This document shows, in pieces, positions 25,961 to 36,400 of a DNA stretch of 64,000 nt (the stretch's first letter is position 1; each line of letters opens with the position of its first letter). The translations under genes were made by a program, and so were the position numbers. Location of the stretch: assembly GCA_963836405.1 (NCBI GenBank), contig CAWIJL010000018.1, positions 248,001 through 312,000 of the forward strand, given 5' to 3'. This DNA comes from CAWIJJ01 sp963836405 (GTDB taxonomy: Bacteria; Acidobacteriota; Terriglobia; Bryobacterales; Bryobacteraceae). The notes beneath the pieces are model-generated. The model ran no database searches. It worked only from the letters and a program-made list of their open reading frames with translations, and was not told where the DNA came from.

Positions 25961-26893
25961 ATGGGTATGGTCAAGCGGGCGCGAGTAGCCCCGGGTGAAG
26001 CCGAATTTCTCGAGCGGATTCGAAAGAAGGCCTCCGCCGCGGCGGCGCCCGGGATTGCGCTGGGTATCGGCGACGATTGCGCCATCTTCCGTCCGATGCC
26101 GAAAGAAGACCTGGTGTTCACTACGGACATGCTGGTGGAAGACACCCACTTCGAGCGCGCCACGCACAAACCGGGCGATGTTGGATGGAAAGCGCTCGCC
26201 CGCGGGCTCAGCGATATCGCCGCCATGGGTGCCCGGCCTCGCTTCTGCCTGCTCTCCCTTTGCCTGGCGCCCTGGACAGGACGGGCGTGGGTGGACGCCT
26301 TTTACCGCGGACTTCTCACGCTGGCCCGGCGCGAAGGCGCAGCCTTGGCGGGAGGCGATCTTTCGCACGGCGACAAGCTGGTCTGCGACATTGTGGCCTG
26401 CGGCTCCGTTCCCCGCGGAACGGCATTGCGGCGCGACGGAGCCCGCCCCGGCGACGCTATCTACGTTTCGGGCAGACTGGGCGGATCGGCGCTCGGCCTC
26501 CGCACGGGTTCGGGCGGCGCCTGGCGGCGACACGCGCGGCCCGAACCGCGCCTCGCTCTCGGCCGTTTCCTGCGTGCCAGACTGCACGCCACCGCCGCCA
26601 TGGATTTGAGCGACGGGCTATCGCTCGATCTCCACCGCTTGTGCTCCGCCTCGGGCGTGGGAGCCGCTATCATCATACCGCCGGTGTTTCGCGGCGCCAC
26701 CGCGCACGACGCGCTGCATGGCGGCGAGGATTACGAACTGCTGTTCACGCTTCCGCCGGACTGCTGCCCGCCGGCCGCTTTCGAGGGCCTGCCCATCGCC
26801 CGCATCGGTGAAGTCACCCGCGCCGCGGCCGGCACCGTGCTTCTCGACGGCCGCGCCTTGCCACTGTCCGGTTACGACCACTTGCGAGTGTGA
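25961..26893 (+). CDS. thiL: Thiamine-monophosphate kinase
   Basis: 310 residues from ATG 25961; the frame extends upstream to 25895 and another Met lies at 25967. It phosphorylates thiamine monophosphate to thiamine diphosphate, the last step of cofactor synthesis. Recognisable parts: GEAEFLERIRKKA, the metal and ATP site GIGDDCAIF, TTDMLVEDTHF, GLSDIAAMGA, GGDLSHGDKL, MDLSDGLSLDLHRL and HGGEDYELLF, all in the order of the AIR synthase-like fold. A thiG gene is in the same window but 35 kb away. The next gene starts 44 bases downstream. Confidence 0.93.
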   Translation: MGMVKRARVAPGEAEFLERIRKKASAAAAPGIALGIGDDCAIFRPMPKEDLVFTTDMLVEDTHFERATHKPGDVGWKALARGLSDIAAMGARPRFCLLSLCLAPWTGRAWVDAFYRGLLTLARREGAALAGGDLSHGDKLVCDIVACGSVPRGTALRRDGARPGDAIYVSGRLGGSALGLRTGSGGAWRRHARPEPRLALGRFLRARLHATAAMDLSDGLSLDLHRLCSASGVGAAIIIPPVFRGATAHDALHGGEDYELLFTLPPDCCPPAAFEGLPIARIGEVTRAAAGTVLLDGRALPLSGYDHLRV

Positions 26894-26937
26894 TGTGGCC
26901 TGCGAGTTGCAACTCACGCCGCCCGGGGAGAACCTTT

Positions 26938-27108
26938 ATGTCATTCGGACTCTACATGGTCGGCTTTATTGTGCTGATTGTCGGCCTCGCTTTGGGCGCT
27001 TACCTCATGCACGTTCCTGCGATGTGGATCGGCGTGGGAGTTATCGTACTGGTCGGCATCGGCATTCTTACCGGGGTGACCTCCACGCGCCGTCCGGATC
27101 CCTCGTAA
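26938..27108 (+). CDS. Small two-helix membrane protein
   Basis: 56 residues from ATG 26938, which has GGGGAGA about 7 bases upstream. Two hydrophobic segments, about 4-21 and 27-45, are separated by MHVPAM, with a basic C-terminus. I do not recognise a family. It sits between thiL and a PfkB kinase gene with short gaps (44 and 9 bases), so it is probably part of one transcript. Confidence 0.65.
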   Translation: MSFGLYMVGFIVLIVGLALGAYLMHVPAMWIGVGVIVLVGIGILTGVTSTRRPDPS

Positions 27109-27117
27109 AATGGTGAG

Positions 27118-28047
27118 TTGATCGTTACACTCACGATAAACCCGGCCATCGACCGGATCATCAGCGTGGACCGCCTGGCATTCGACGACCGCGCATATAT
27201 CAACTCCAATCGCGAATCGCCGGGAGGCCGGGGGCTCAACGCCTCCTGCGTCGTCCACTCCTTTGGCGGCAAGACGCACGCGGTGCTTACGGCGGGCGGC
27301 AGCACGGGCGAACGGCTCCAGGAGCACCTGTCCTGCTGCGGGTTCCCCATCAAGGTGGTGCCCATCGAGCAGCCGATCCGCACAAACCTGACCGTGACCG
27401 ACAAGCAGGGCCTGACCGTGAACCTCAACGAGGAAGGGCCGCACCTCACCAAATCCGAAATCGAGCGCGTCGAATCGATGGTGCAGGAATCGCTGGCCAC
27501 GGCGTCGTGGCTGATGGTCTGCGGCAGCCTGCCTCCGGGAGTTCCCAGCGATTTCTACGCGAGAATGATCGCCCTCGCCCGCAGTCATAAGGTGAAGACG
27601 CTACTGCATGCGGGCGGCCCCGAATTGCGCGAGGGTATCGAGGCTCGGCCTACCGTGGTTACGCCCAATCAGAGGGAGGCCGAGCGGCTCCTCGGCCGCA
27701 TGTTGCTGACCCGCACACACCATCTGGAAGCGGCGCAGACCATCCGCTCCATGGGACCCGAAACGGTGGTTCTTTCGCTCGCCAGCCGGGGCGCAATCGG
27801 CGCGTTTGCCGACGGGCTGATCGAAGCCCTGCCGCCGCGCATCGAGGCGCTCTGCGCGATCGGCGCCGGCGACGCGCTGACCGCCGGATACGTGTGGGCC
27901 ATGCGGCGCAAGCCGAATGCCGCCGATGCGCTGCGCTGGGCTGTGGCGGCCGGAACCGCCTCCGCCAAACTGCCCGGCATGAAGTTCGCGAGCAAGCTGC
28001 AGACGCAGGAGATCTACCGGCAGGTGGAAGTCCGGCGCGTCGAATAA
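27118..28047 (+). CDS. PfkB-family 1-phosphofructokinase-like sugar kinase
   Basis: 309 residues from TTG 27118; an ATG upstream runs into a stop after three codons. N-terminal TLTINPAIDR and GGRGLNASCVVHSFGG match 1-phosphofructokinase/tagatose-6-phosphate kinase. The signature GAGDALTAGY near residue 248 holds the catalytic Asp. It would phosphorylate a phosphosugar with ATP in the cytoplasm. No fructose transporter is nearby, so the substrate could differ from fructose-1-phosphate. The GTG start of murJ comes one base after its stop. Confidence 0.85.
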   Translation: MIVTLTINPAIDRIISVDRLAFDDRAYINSNRESPGGRGLNASCVVHSFGGKTHAVLTAGGSTGERLQEHLSCCGFPIKVVPIEQPIRTNLTVTDKQGLTVNLNEEGPHLTKSEIERVESMVQESLATASWLMVCGSLPPGVPSDFYARMIALARSHKVKTLLHAGGPELREGIEARPTVVTPNQREAERLLGRMLLTRTHHLEAAQTIRSMGPETVVLSLASRGAIGAFADGLIEALPPRIEALCAIGAGDALTAGYVWAMRRKPNAADALRWAVAAGTASAKLPGMKFASKLQTQEIYRQVEVRRVE

Positions 28048-28048
28048 C

Positions 28049-29683
28049 GTGGCACATCCGGAGGCCGAAAAAACGCACGGTTTTCTGCGTGCCGCGGGCA
28101 CCGTTTCCGCCGCGGTTCTTGCGAGCCGCGTCACCGGCATGGTGAGGGAAATCGCGATGGCCCGCCTCTTCGGCGCCGGCCAGACGTACGACGCATTTCT
28201 GCTCGGCATGCGCATTCCGAACCTGGTGCGCAACCTGTTCGCGGAAGGCGCGCTCTCCTCGGCCTTCGTTCCCGTCTTCACCGAGACCCTGTCGAGCCGC
28301 GGAAAGCGGGAGGCCGCGAAGCTCTCGAATTCCGTAGCCACTATGCTGATCCTGGCGGTGGGCGCCCTGTGCGCGGCCGGGGTCGTACTCAGCCCGCAGA
28401 TCGTGCGTCTGCTGGCGCCGGGGTTTGCCGCCGTGCCGGGAAAGCTCGAGCTTGCCGTACTCCTCACCCGCATCATGTTCCCGTTCCTGCTGCTGGTGGC
28501 GCTGGCGGCGCAAGCTATGGGGCTGCTCAATTCCTGCGGGCGCTTCGGCGTGCCAGCCCTGGCCTCCACCTTCTTCAATCTCGGCTCACTGGCCGTGGGA
28601 CTGGCGGTGGGCTTCACGATCGGGCGGAGCTTCGGACAGGGCCTGATTGTTTCGATGGCTGTCGGCGTGGTGGCAGGAGGCGTGTTGCAGCTCGCCTGGC
28701 AATTGCCCGCCCTGCACCGTCTCGGGTTCGGTTTCCGTCCGGCATTCGGCCTGCGCGACCCGGCGCTGCGCCGCATCTTCCGCCTGATGCTGCCTGCATT
28801 TCTGGGAACTGCCGCCGTTCAGATTAATGTCATCGTCAACACCAACCTGGCTTCGAGCCTGACCGACGCATCCGGCAACGTTGTCAACGGTCCGGTAAGC
28901 TGGCTCGGCTACGCCTTCCGCTTCTTGCAGTTCCCGGTGGGCGTTTTCGGCGCGGCGATCGCCACGGCGACCCTTCCGGAGATCTCACGCAGTGCGGCGG
29001 CGGACCGCCTGCATGAGTTCCGGGACGCAATCGTCCGCGCCATGGAAACGGCCCTGCTGCTGACAATTCCCTCTTCCTTCGGGCTCGCGATTCTCGGGCG
29101 CAGCATCATCGCCAGCGTCTTCGAGTGGGGCCGCTTCACTCGCGCGGACACCGAACAGACGGCCGCCGCGCTAGCCTGCTACAGCGTGGGCCTGGCCGGG
29201 TACGCCGTCATCAAAATTCTGGCGCCGGCATTTTATGCGCTGGATGACGGCCGCACTCCGGTGCTGGTGAGCATAGCCTCAGTGGCGATCAACCTGGCCG
29301 CGGCACTCACGCTGGTTCACTGGGCGCACCTGGGACACCGCGGTCTCGCCCTTTCCACTTCACTGGTGGCACTGTTCGGCGCAGTCGCACTGTTTCTGCT
29401 GTTGCGCCGCCGGATTCCTGGTTTGCACAGGACCGGGCTGGCAGTCACCGCGCTTCGCATCGCCGCGGCATCGGCCGCGATGACGGCCGTTCTGTTCGTT
29501 TCCAGCGCCGCGGTCCACTCCCTGGCCGGAAGCGGGAAACTGGCATCTCTGACCGACGTGGCCCTCTCCGTGCCCCTTGGGGCGGCCGTCTTCTATTTCG
29601 CCGCCCGCCTCCTGCGGGTTCCGGCGCGCATTTTCTCATGGAAGGATGAGCCTGAAACCGGAAAGCGGGAGAACCGGCGCTGA
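28049..29683 (+). CDS. murJ: Lipid II flippase MurJ
   Basis: 544 residues with about fourteen hydrophobic helices. N-terminal features (ASRVTGMVREIAMARLFGAG, then FLLGMRIPNLVRNLFAEGALSSAFVPVF) are the MviN/MurJ signature. It flips the peptidoglycan precursor lipid II across the inner membrane. GTG 28049 is one base after the stop of the sugar kinase, so translation is probably coupled. Confidence 0.93.
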   Translation: MAHPEAEKTHGFLRAAGTVSAAVLASRVTGMVREIAMARLFGAGQTYDAFLLGMRIPNLVRNLFAEGALSSAFVPVFTETLSSRGKREAAKLSNSVATMLILAVGALCAAGVVLSPQIVRLLAPGFAAVPGKLELAVLLTRIMFPFLLLVALAAQAMGLLNSCGRFGVPALASTFFNLGSLAVGLAVGFTIGRSFGQGLIVSMAVGVVAGGVLQLAWQLPALHRLGFGFRPAFGLRDPALRRIFRLMLPAFLGTAAVQINVIVNTNLASSLTDASGNVVNGPVSWLGYAFRFLQFPVGVFGAAIATATLPEISRSAAADRLHEFRDAIVRAMETALLLTIPSSFGLAILGRSIIASVFEWGRFTRADTEQTAAALACYSVGLAGYAVIKILAPAFYALDDGRTPVLVSIASVAINLAAALTLVHWAHLGHRGLALSTSLVALFGAVALFLLLRRRIPGLHRTGLAVTALRIAAASAAMTAVLFVSSAAVHSLAGSGKLASLTDVALSVPLGAAVFYFAARLLRVPARIFSWKDEPETGKRENRR

Positions 29684-29725
29684 GTCCGACGCGCGGGTGG
29701 CGCGGACTTCCCATCGCGTCCTTCA

Positions 29726-29778
29726 GGCTCATCTTGCGTGAGAATCGGGGCTCCGGTTAAGGCTCATCGCGCGTGAGA
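29726..29778. repeat. Two 18-bp near-identical repeats with small stems
   Basis: GGCTCATCTTGCGTGAGA (29726-29743) and GGCTCATCGCGCGTGAGA (29761-29778) differ at two bases and are 35 bp apart. Each can form a short CTCA/TGAG hairpin. The first copy is also the reverse complement of GATGAGCCTGAA (29645-29656), which lies inside the end of murJ. They fill part of the 156-bp gap before the acyl-CoA dehydrogenase gene. Confidence 0.5.
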
Positions 29779-29839
29779 AAAGAGCACCCGGAGCGCGCGC
29801 CCGGGCGGCTGCCCTACAATAGGGTTTAAGAACTCAAAT

Positions 29840-31006
29840 ATGCCTTTCCGTGGCGTGGACTACTTCTGCGTCGACTCCCTGTTCAACGAAGAGGAGTTGA
29901 TGGTCCGGCAGACTGCCCGGCGTTTTGCCGAAGAGCGTATTCTCCCTCTGATCCGCGACTGCTACCGCGACGCGCGCTTCCCGTCCGAGATCATCGGGGA
30001 GATGGGCGAACTCGGTTTTTTGGGCGCGAACCTCGAAGGGTACGGCTGCGCCGGGATGAGCAACGTGGAATACGGGCTGATCATGCAGGAACTGGAGCGC
30101 GTCGATTCCGGCGTGCGCAGTTTCGTTTCCGTGCAGGGCGCCCTGGTGATGTATCCGATCCACGCCTTCGGTACCGAAGAGCAAAAACAGAAATGGTTGC
30201 CGGCGCTGCAAAGCGGTAAGGCGGTGGGCTGCTTCGGGCTCACGGAGCCGGACTTCGGCTCGAACCCCGCCGGCATGCGCGCCAGGGCCCGCCGCGATGG
30301 AGACGGTTGGGTGCTCAACGGCGAAAAGACCTGGATCACGAACGGCAGCCTGGCGGACGTTTCGGTAGTTTGGGCCCGCACCGAGGAGGGCATCGCCGGA
30401 TTTCTGGTGGAACGGGGCACGCCCGGCTTCACGACTTCGGATATTCACGGCAAGTGGTCCATGCGCGCCTCGGTCACGTCCAGCCTGGCGCTGGCGGACT
30501 GCCGGGTGGGCGAGCGGGACCGGCTGCCGCGCGCCAGGGGGCTCAAGTCGGCGCTGGCGTGCCTTTCGCAGGCGCGCTATGGCATCGGCTGCGGCGTTGT
30601 GGGCTCAGCCATGGATTGCTACGAAACGGCACGCCAGTATTCCATCGTGCGCAAGCAGTTCGACGACCGGCCCATCGCCTCCCATCAACTGGTGCAGGAG
30701 AAGCTGGCCTGGATGATCACCGAAATCACCAAAGCGCAGCTTCTGGCCGTGCAGGCCGGCCGCCTCAAGGACGGCGGCAAGCTCGAGCCGGCGCATATTT
30801 CGATGCTCAAGCGGAACAACGTGGCGATGGCGCTCGAATGCGCCCGTCTCAGCCGCGACCTGCTGGGCGCCAACGGCATCACGGACGAGTACCCGATCAT
30901 GCGCCACCTCTGCAATCTCGAAACCGTGAAGACCTATGAGGGCACGGACCACATCCATGCCCTGGTTATCGGAGAACGAGTCACGGGGGTTGCGGCTTAC
31001 CGCTGA
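29840..31006 (+). CDS. Glutaryl-CoA dehydrogenase-like acyl-CoA dehydrogenase
   Basis: 388 residues. FAD-dependent acyl-CoA dehydrogenase fold with the glutaryl-CoA dehydrogenase pattern: GCAGMSNVEYGLIMQELERVDSG, SFVSVQGALVMYPI, GCFGLTEPDFGSNP and the catalytic glutamate in KTYEGTDHIHALVIG (about 369). Human GCDH has a related EGTHDIHALILGR end. The reaction converts glutaryl-CoA to crotonyl-CoA and CO2 in lysine and tryptophan breakdown. A TACAAT box at 29815-29820 may belong to its promoter. The next gene starts 2 bases after its stop. Confidence 0.88.
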   Translation: MPFRGVDYFCVDSLFNEEELMVRQTARRFAEERILPLIRDCYRDARFPSEIIGEMGELGFLGANLEGYGCAGMSNVEYGLIMQELERVDSGVRSFVSVQGALVMYPIHAFGTEEQKQKWLPALQSGKAVGCFGLTEPDFGSNPAGMRARARRDGDGWVLNGEKTWITNGSLADVSVVWARTEEGIAGFLVERGTPGFTTSDIHGKWSMRASVTSSLALADCRVGERDRLPRARGLKSALACLSQARYGIGCGVVGSAMDCYETARQYSIVRKQFDDRPIASHQLVQEKLAWMITEITKAQLLAVQAGRLKDGGKLEPAHISMLKRNNVAMALECARLSRDLLGANGITDEYPIMRHLCNLETVKTYEGTDHIHALVIGERVTGVAAYR

Positions 31007-31008
31007 GC

Positions 31009-33333
31009 ATGCTTTTGTACGCTTTTACGATTCTGGTCAGCGCTTTTCTGTTGTTCCAGGTCCAACCTGTTATTGCCAAAATCATCCTGCCCTGGTTCGG
31101 CGGGTCGGCCGCGGTTTGGACCACCTGCCTGCTTTTCTTCCAGATGGCGCTGCTGCTGGGCTATCTCTACGCCCATGCGGTGGTTCGCTACCTGCGCCCG
31201 CGCGCGCAGATGTTGCTGCATTCCGGGCTGCTCCTGGTGAGCGCGGCGGCGCTGCCCATCTATCCTTCGCTTGCGCGCAAGCCCGCGGGCACGGAACAGC
31301 CCACTCTGGCCATCCTGGGGCTGCTTGCGATTACGGTAGGGCTGCCGTATTTCATGCTGGCCACTACGGGGCCGCTGATTCAGGCCTGGTATGCGCGCCG
31401 CTTCAAGACCTCGATGCCGTACCGGTTGTACGCCCTCTCGAATGCCGGCTCCATGTTCGCGCTGATCAGCTACCCGGTGCTATTCGAACCCACGCTAACC
31501 ACCCACCAGCAGTCGTCCATGTGGTCGATCGCGTACGGCGTTTTCGTCGTGCTTTGCGGCTTCACTGCATTTCGCGCCGGCAACGCGCCGGATTTCGGGC
31601 TGGAGGCAGAGGTGGAGACGGCGGAGAAGCCGGGCGCGCGCCAGTATGCGCTCTGGCTGGCGCTGCCGGCGTGCGCCTCCGCGCTGCTGCTGGCCATCAC
31701 CAATCACCTCTCCCAGAATGTGGCGGCCATCCCGTTTCTATGGGTTCTGCCGCTCAGCATCTACCTGCTCACCTTCATTCTCTGTTTCGAGAGCAGCGGA
31801 TGGTACCGCCGCTATCCTTACCTGCCGCTGCTGGCGGTGGCGCTGGCCAGCATGACGTTCACCAGTTCGGTGGACACCCTGGGCAACGTGCCACTGAAAT
31901 TAATGGTGCCGCTATTTTGCATGGCGCTGTTCACCTGCTGCATGGTGTGCCACGGCGAACTCGTCCGGCTCAAGCCGCATCCGCGCTATCTCACCCATTT
32001 TTATCTGATGATCTCCGCGGGCGGGGCGTTGGGCGGCATCTTCGTCGGACTGGTGGCTCCCTACCTGTTCAACGCCCTTTACGATTTGCACCTGGCGATG
32101 ATCGCCTGCGCGGCGGTGGTGCTGATCGCGCTCAGCGGCGATCGCGAGGCGGAATGGACGCGGAACCTGCTGCCGCCTTCGCTGATCGGAGTGGCGGCGG
32201 TATCGCTGACGGCGATCGGAATCTTTGCATACGATTTCCGCGGCGGACTGCTCTCGCTCGGCGAGCGCGTCGTGGCCGTCTTCGTGAAGGATTTCAACGA
32301 ACCCGACGATTTCATCAAGCGCGTGCTGCTGGTTTTTCTGTTGATGGTCGCGGTGCCCGGCCTGCTCCTGCTGCGCGGCCTGATCGATTGGCGGCGCCAG
32401 TACGAAGTCGATCCGGGCGACGACCAAACGCCGCCAGCCGCTACGGGAGCGCTGCGCAAGTGGCGGTCCGTGGCGGCGGAATGCCTGGTGCTGGTTCTGG
32501 CCGGATATCTGGGCTACGAGATGCGCGAACTCACCAGGGAGTACCGGTTGAGCGTGCGTAACTTCTATGGCGCCCTGCGCGTGCGCGACAGCGGGCCGCC
32601 CTCCGACTTCACCGCCACCCGCACCCTCACTCACGGCACTATAAACCACGGCGAGGAGTTCCTCAATCCCGCGCGTCTCTACCTGCCGACCACTTACTAC
32701 GGCCCTGACACGGGTGTGGGCGTTGCCATACGGGAACAGGGGAAAAATCGCGCCATACGCGTCGGTGTAATCGGCCTCGGCACGGGGACGCTGGCCGCCT
32801 ACGCGCGCCTCGGCGACTACTTCCGCTTCTACGAAATCAATCCGCTGGTTCCGGGGATCGCGAAGACCCAGTTTCATTTTGTTCCCGATGCCAAGGGCAA
32901 GGTGGAGATCGCCATGGGCGATGCGCGCCTCTCGCTCGAGCGGGAAGCGGACGAAAACTTCGACGTGCTCGCGGTGGATGCCTTCTCGAGCGATTCCATT
33001 CCCGTCCACCTGTTGACCCGCGAGGCCATGGCGCTCTATTTTCGTCGTCTTTCGCCCGATGGGATTTTGGCCGTGCACATATCCAATCGGTATCTAAACT
33101 TACAGCCTGTGCTTGCCGGCGAGGCGCGCGCGCTGGGCAAGACAGCGCGCCTCTTCGACACCGACGACGATGAATCCACAGGTGTTTTCGGCGCCACGTG
33201 GGTTCTGCTTGCTTCCTCGGAAAAGGCATTCGATGGAGAGGGATACACGGCGGGCAAGCATCTGGCGACGGACGGCAGCGGCGTGCGCCTGTGGACAGAC
33301 GACTACAGCAACCTTTTCCAGATCCTGAAATAG
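31009..33333 (+). CDS. Fused membrane transporter-like/spermidine synthase-like protein
   Basis: 774 residues. About 1-420 contain a dozen hydrophobic helices in pairs, and the remainder (about 470-770) is a spermidine synthase-like methyltransferase fold: RVGVIGLGTGTLAAYARLGDYFRFYEINP binds the nucleoside, followed by GDARLSLE, VDAFSSDSIPVHLLTREA and WTDDYSNLFQIL. The family is known as fused MFS/spermidine synthase; its natural substrate is not settled. It is probably translated together with the acyl-CoA dehydrogenase upstream. Confidence 0.85.
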   Translation: MLLYAFTILVSAFLLFQVQPVIAKIILPWFGGSAAVWTTCLLFFQMALLLGYLYAHAVVRYLRPRAQMLLHSGLLLVSAAALPIYPSLARKPAGTEQPTLAILGLLAITVGLPYFMLATTGPLIQAWYARRFKTSMPYRLYALSNAGSMFALISYPVLFEPTLTTHQQSSMWSIAYGVFVVLCGFTAFRAGNAPDFGLEAEVETAEKPGARQYALWLALPACASALLLAITNHLSQNVAAIPFLWVLPLSIYLLTFILCFESSGWYRRYPYLPLLAVALASMTFTSSVDTLGNVPLKLMVPLFCMALFTCCMVCHGELVRLKPHPRYLTHFYLMISAGGALGGIFVGLVAPYLFNALYDLHLAMIACAAVVLIALSGDREAEWTRNLLPPSLIGVAAVSLTAIGIFAYDFRGGLLSLGERVVAVFVKDFNEPDDFIKRVLLVFLLMVAVPGLLLLRGLIDWRRQYEVDPGDDQTPPAATGALRKWRSVAAECLVLVLAGYLGYEMRELTREYRLSVRNFYGALRVRDSGPPSDFTATRTLTHGTINHGEEFLNPARLYLPTTYYGPDTGVGVAIREQGKNRAIRVGVIGLGTGTLAAYARLGDYFRFYEINPLVPGIAKTQFHFVPDAKGKVEIAMGDARLSLEREADENFDVLAVDAFSSDSIPVHLLTREAMALYFRRLSPDGILAVHISNRYLNLQPVLAGEARALGKTARLFDTDDDESTGVFGATWVLLASSEKAFDGEGYTAGKHLATDGSGVRLWTDDYSNLFQILK

Positions 33334-33427
33334 CGGTATCATAGGGGTCCGCGCCCAATCCTCAGAACCAGAGATCGAAGTCTGTTAATCAGTTTTCGAT
33401 GTTATGATCTATTTGCCGAGGACAACC

Positions 33428-36400
33428 ATGGACGCCGCCCGCACTCCAATTAAACAGATCGTATTGCTCTCTGCCGTCGCATTGCTGGTCGCAGCACCGG
33501 CGGCGGCGCAGACACTCCAAGTTAGCTCGAACGACGTTACTCTCGTCACCACCGAAGCGGTAAATGTCACAGTTACCAGTTCCGGACCTGCAGTGCCCTT
33601 CCTTGTTGCGAAGGCGGCGGGCGACACCTGGTACTCAGTCACTCCACTCCAGGGCACTGCCACCTCCACGAGCGGAGTAGTGCTGGCGATCCAGTTGCAA
33701 AATGCGAGCTGCGCTATAGGGGGGGCCACTTGCAACGGGACCATCACGCTCACCGGCGGCACGGACACCAAGACCATTGCCGTCCATTTCGGAAATGCCA
33801 ATCCGGGCACGGGAACCGTCACCGCAAACCCGACCAGCGTCGCGCTGGTGGCGAGCGGAACCACTTTGGTTCAGCAGGATGTCACGCTTTCGTCCACCAG
33901 CGCGGTTCCGATCACTTTTGGGCCGCTTGAAGTGAGCTATCAGTCAACTGGGGTGGCATGGCTAGGGGCGCAACTAATTGGTACGACCGTGAGCGCATCT
34001 GCGCCCAATACGCTGCGAATCACCGCGAGCCCGACGGGGCTACCCAACGGCGTCTATACCGCCACGATTACGGTGAGACCCTCGACGGGCAGTGCGATCC
34101 CGATTAACGTGACGCTTACCGTGGGCGCCACATCGTCCACGGGGACCATCCGCCCGACCGCGAATCCAGTCAGTTTCGATTGGACGTCCACCTCCGGCTC
34201 GCTGTTTCAAACGGTCGGTCTGACCAGCACCAACCCAGCGGTAACGGCGTTCTCCGCCACCGCCAGCAGCACCGGCGGTTGGCTCACGATCAACGGTTTC
34301 ACCACCGCAACCGGAAACGTCGCCGGCGGTCTGCCTTTGAGCGTCAACGATAACGCGGCCGCACTGCTCGCCAACGGCGACTACGTCGGCTATGTCACGA
34401 TTGCCAATCCGAACAATGCGAGCGACACCAGCGTCCTCACGGTCAACCTGTCGGTAAACGGCGGCGCCGGAAGCGGGCTCTTCAGCCCCTCGACCGTCAC
34501 CTTCAGCGCCGCACTGGGCGGCGCACAGCAGCAGCAGACGGTAACGCCCACCGGTAGCGGCTTCTATTCCTGGACGGTGCCGAGTACATGCAACACGTGG
34601 CTCGGTGTCACCCAGAATTCGAGCGGCGGTTTCGTTCTGACCGCGTATCCGACGGCACTGGCGGCAAACGGAACCTACACGTGCGATGTCTCCTTCGCCA
34701 AGGACGGCTCGGCGTACGGCACCTTGCCGGTCACGTTAAATATCGGCACCGGCGGCGGCACGACCACGGGAAATCCGGTCGGCCCCACCACGCTGAACTT
34801 CGCCTATCAGGCCGGTGGCGGTAACAGCCCGCCGCAGCAGCAGATCACGGTGGGCGGCACGGGCGCTCTTTCCATCAGCGTGAACCAGGGCTCCGGCAGC
34901 GCATTTATCAGCGCATCGGCGGGAGGCACCACGGCGCCCGGATACATCTTCGTCAACGTGCTCGGCGGATTGCCGGCGGGCACCTACTCGGGCACCATCG
35001 CGGTGACGACTCCTTCGGGCACGACGGCGGTCGCCGTCAATCTCCTGGTGTCGGCTAATCCGGTCCTGATCGTCAACCCGTCCACGATCAATTTCTCCTA
35101 TAACACCGGCGACACCAGCTACAATACGAACCTCTCCGTCTCCATGAGCGATGGTTCCAGCCGTGCGGTAAGCGTGAGCACGCCGGATAACTGGATTCTG
35201 GTGAGCGGCGGCACCTCCGGCAATACGCCGTCTTCCTATCAGGTGACGGTGAACCCCGCCAGCCTCGCCAGCGGATTGCGGACCGGCAGCATCGTTGTCA
35301 CTTCGGCGGGCGCCCCCAATTCGCCGCTAACCATTCCGGTGTTGGTCCTGGTTAACAACTCTTCTTCGGGCGGCCTTCTCACGCTGGGCGCGAACGCCTT
35401 GACCTTCACCGCCATTGCAGGGGGCGGGGCGCCGGCGCCGCAAACCCTCGGTGTTACCGCAGCCAGCGCGACTACCTTCACCGCTTCGGTGAGCACCAGT
35501 CCCTGCGCGTGGCTCAGCATCTCGCCCAGCGGCACCCTGACCACGCCGCAGAACCTGACGGTCGCCGTGAATCAGGCCAGCCTCGCCGCTTCCACCACGG
35601 CATACACCTGCAACCTCGCCTTGACCGCGGGCGGCGTCACCCAGACAGTGCCGGTGAGTCTCACGGTCAACGCTCCCACGGGCGGGTCCGGAAACATCAC
35701 CGCAAATCCCACGTCACTGACGTTCACGGCACAAACCGGCAACACTCCACTGTCCCAAGTGCTGCGGGTGACCAACAGCACTTCCGGAACGGCTGGTGTC
35801 GCTTTCACGGTAAATGCCTCCACCACCAGCGGCGGAAACTGGCTGAGTGCCGGCGTCGCCAACGGTACCTCTCGTACCGCTCCTGTCGATCTTATCGTCA
35901 GCGCAAGCACTACCGGCCTGTCCGAGGGGACGTATCAGGGCACCATCACCTTGACGCCGAATGGCGGCAACGTGGTGCGGGTGAATGTCACGCTGAATGT
36001 CCAGGGCACCTCAGTCTCGGTCATCACCACGCCCCTGACATTCGCCTACAAGACCGGCGATCAGAATCCTGCCGGCCAGACTTTACAGGTAACCGGCGCT
36101 TCGGGGCTTCAGTTCACGGCCTCGGCGGCGAGCACCGGCAACTGGCTTTCCGTCAGTCCCACCAGCGGCAACACCGGAACCACCCTCACGATTTCGGCCA
36201 ACCCGGGTAGCCTGTCGCCCGGCACCTATAACGGGACGGTGACGGTGGCCGGCGCCAACGGCGCGACGGGCAGCAGCACCGTCAACGTGACCCTGACCGT
36301 CACCGCTCCAGCGCCGACGATCGACCGCGTGACGAATGCCGCCAGCAATGTGGCCACCGGAGCGGTCGCGCCGGGTGAAATCATCACCATCTTCGGCACG

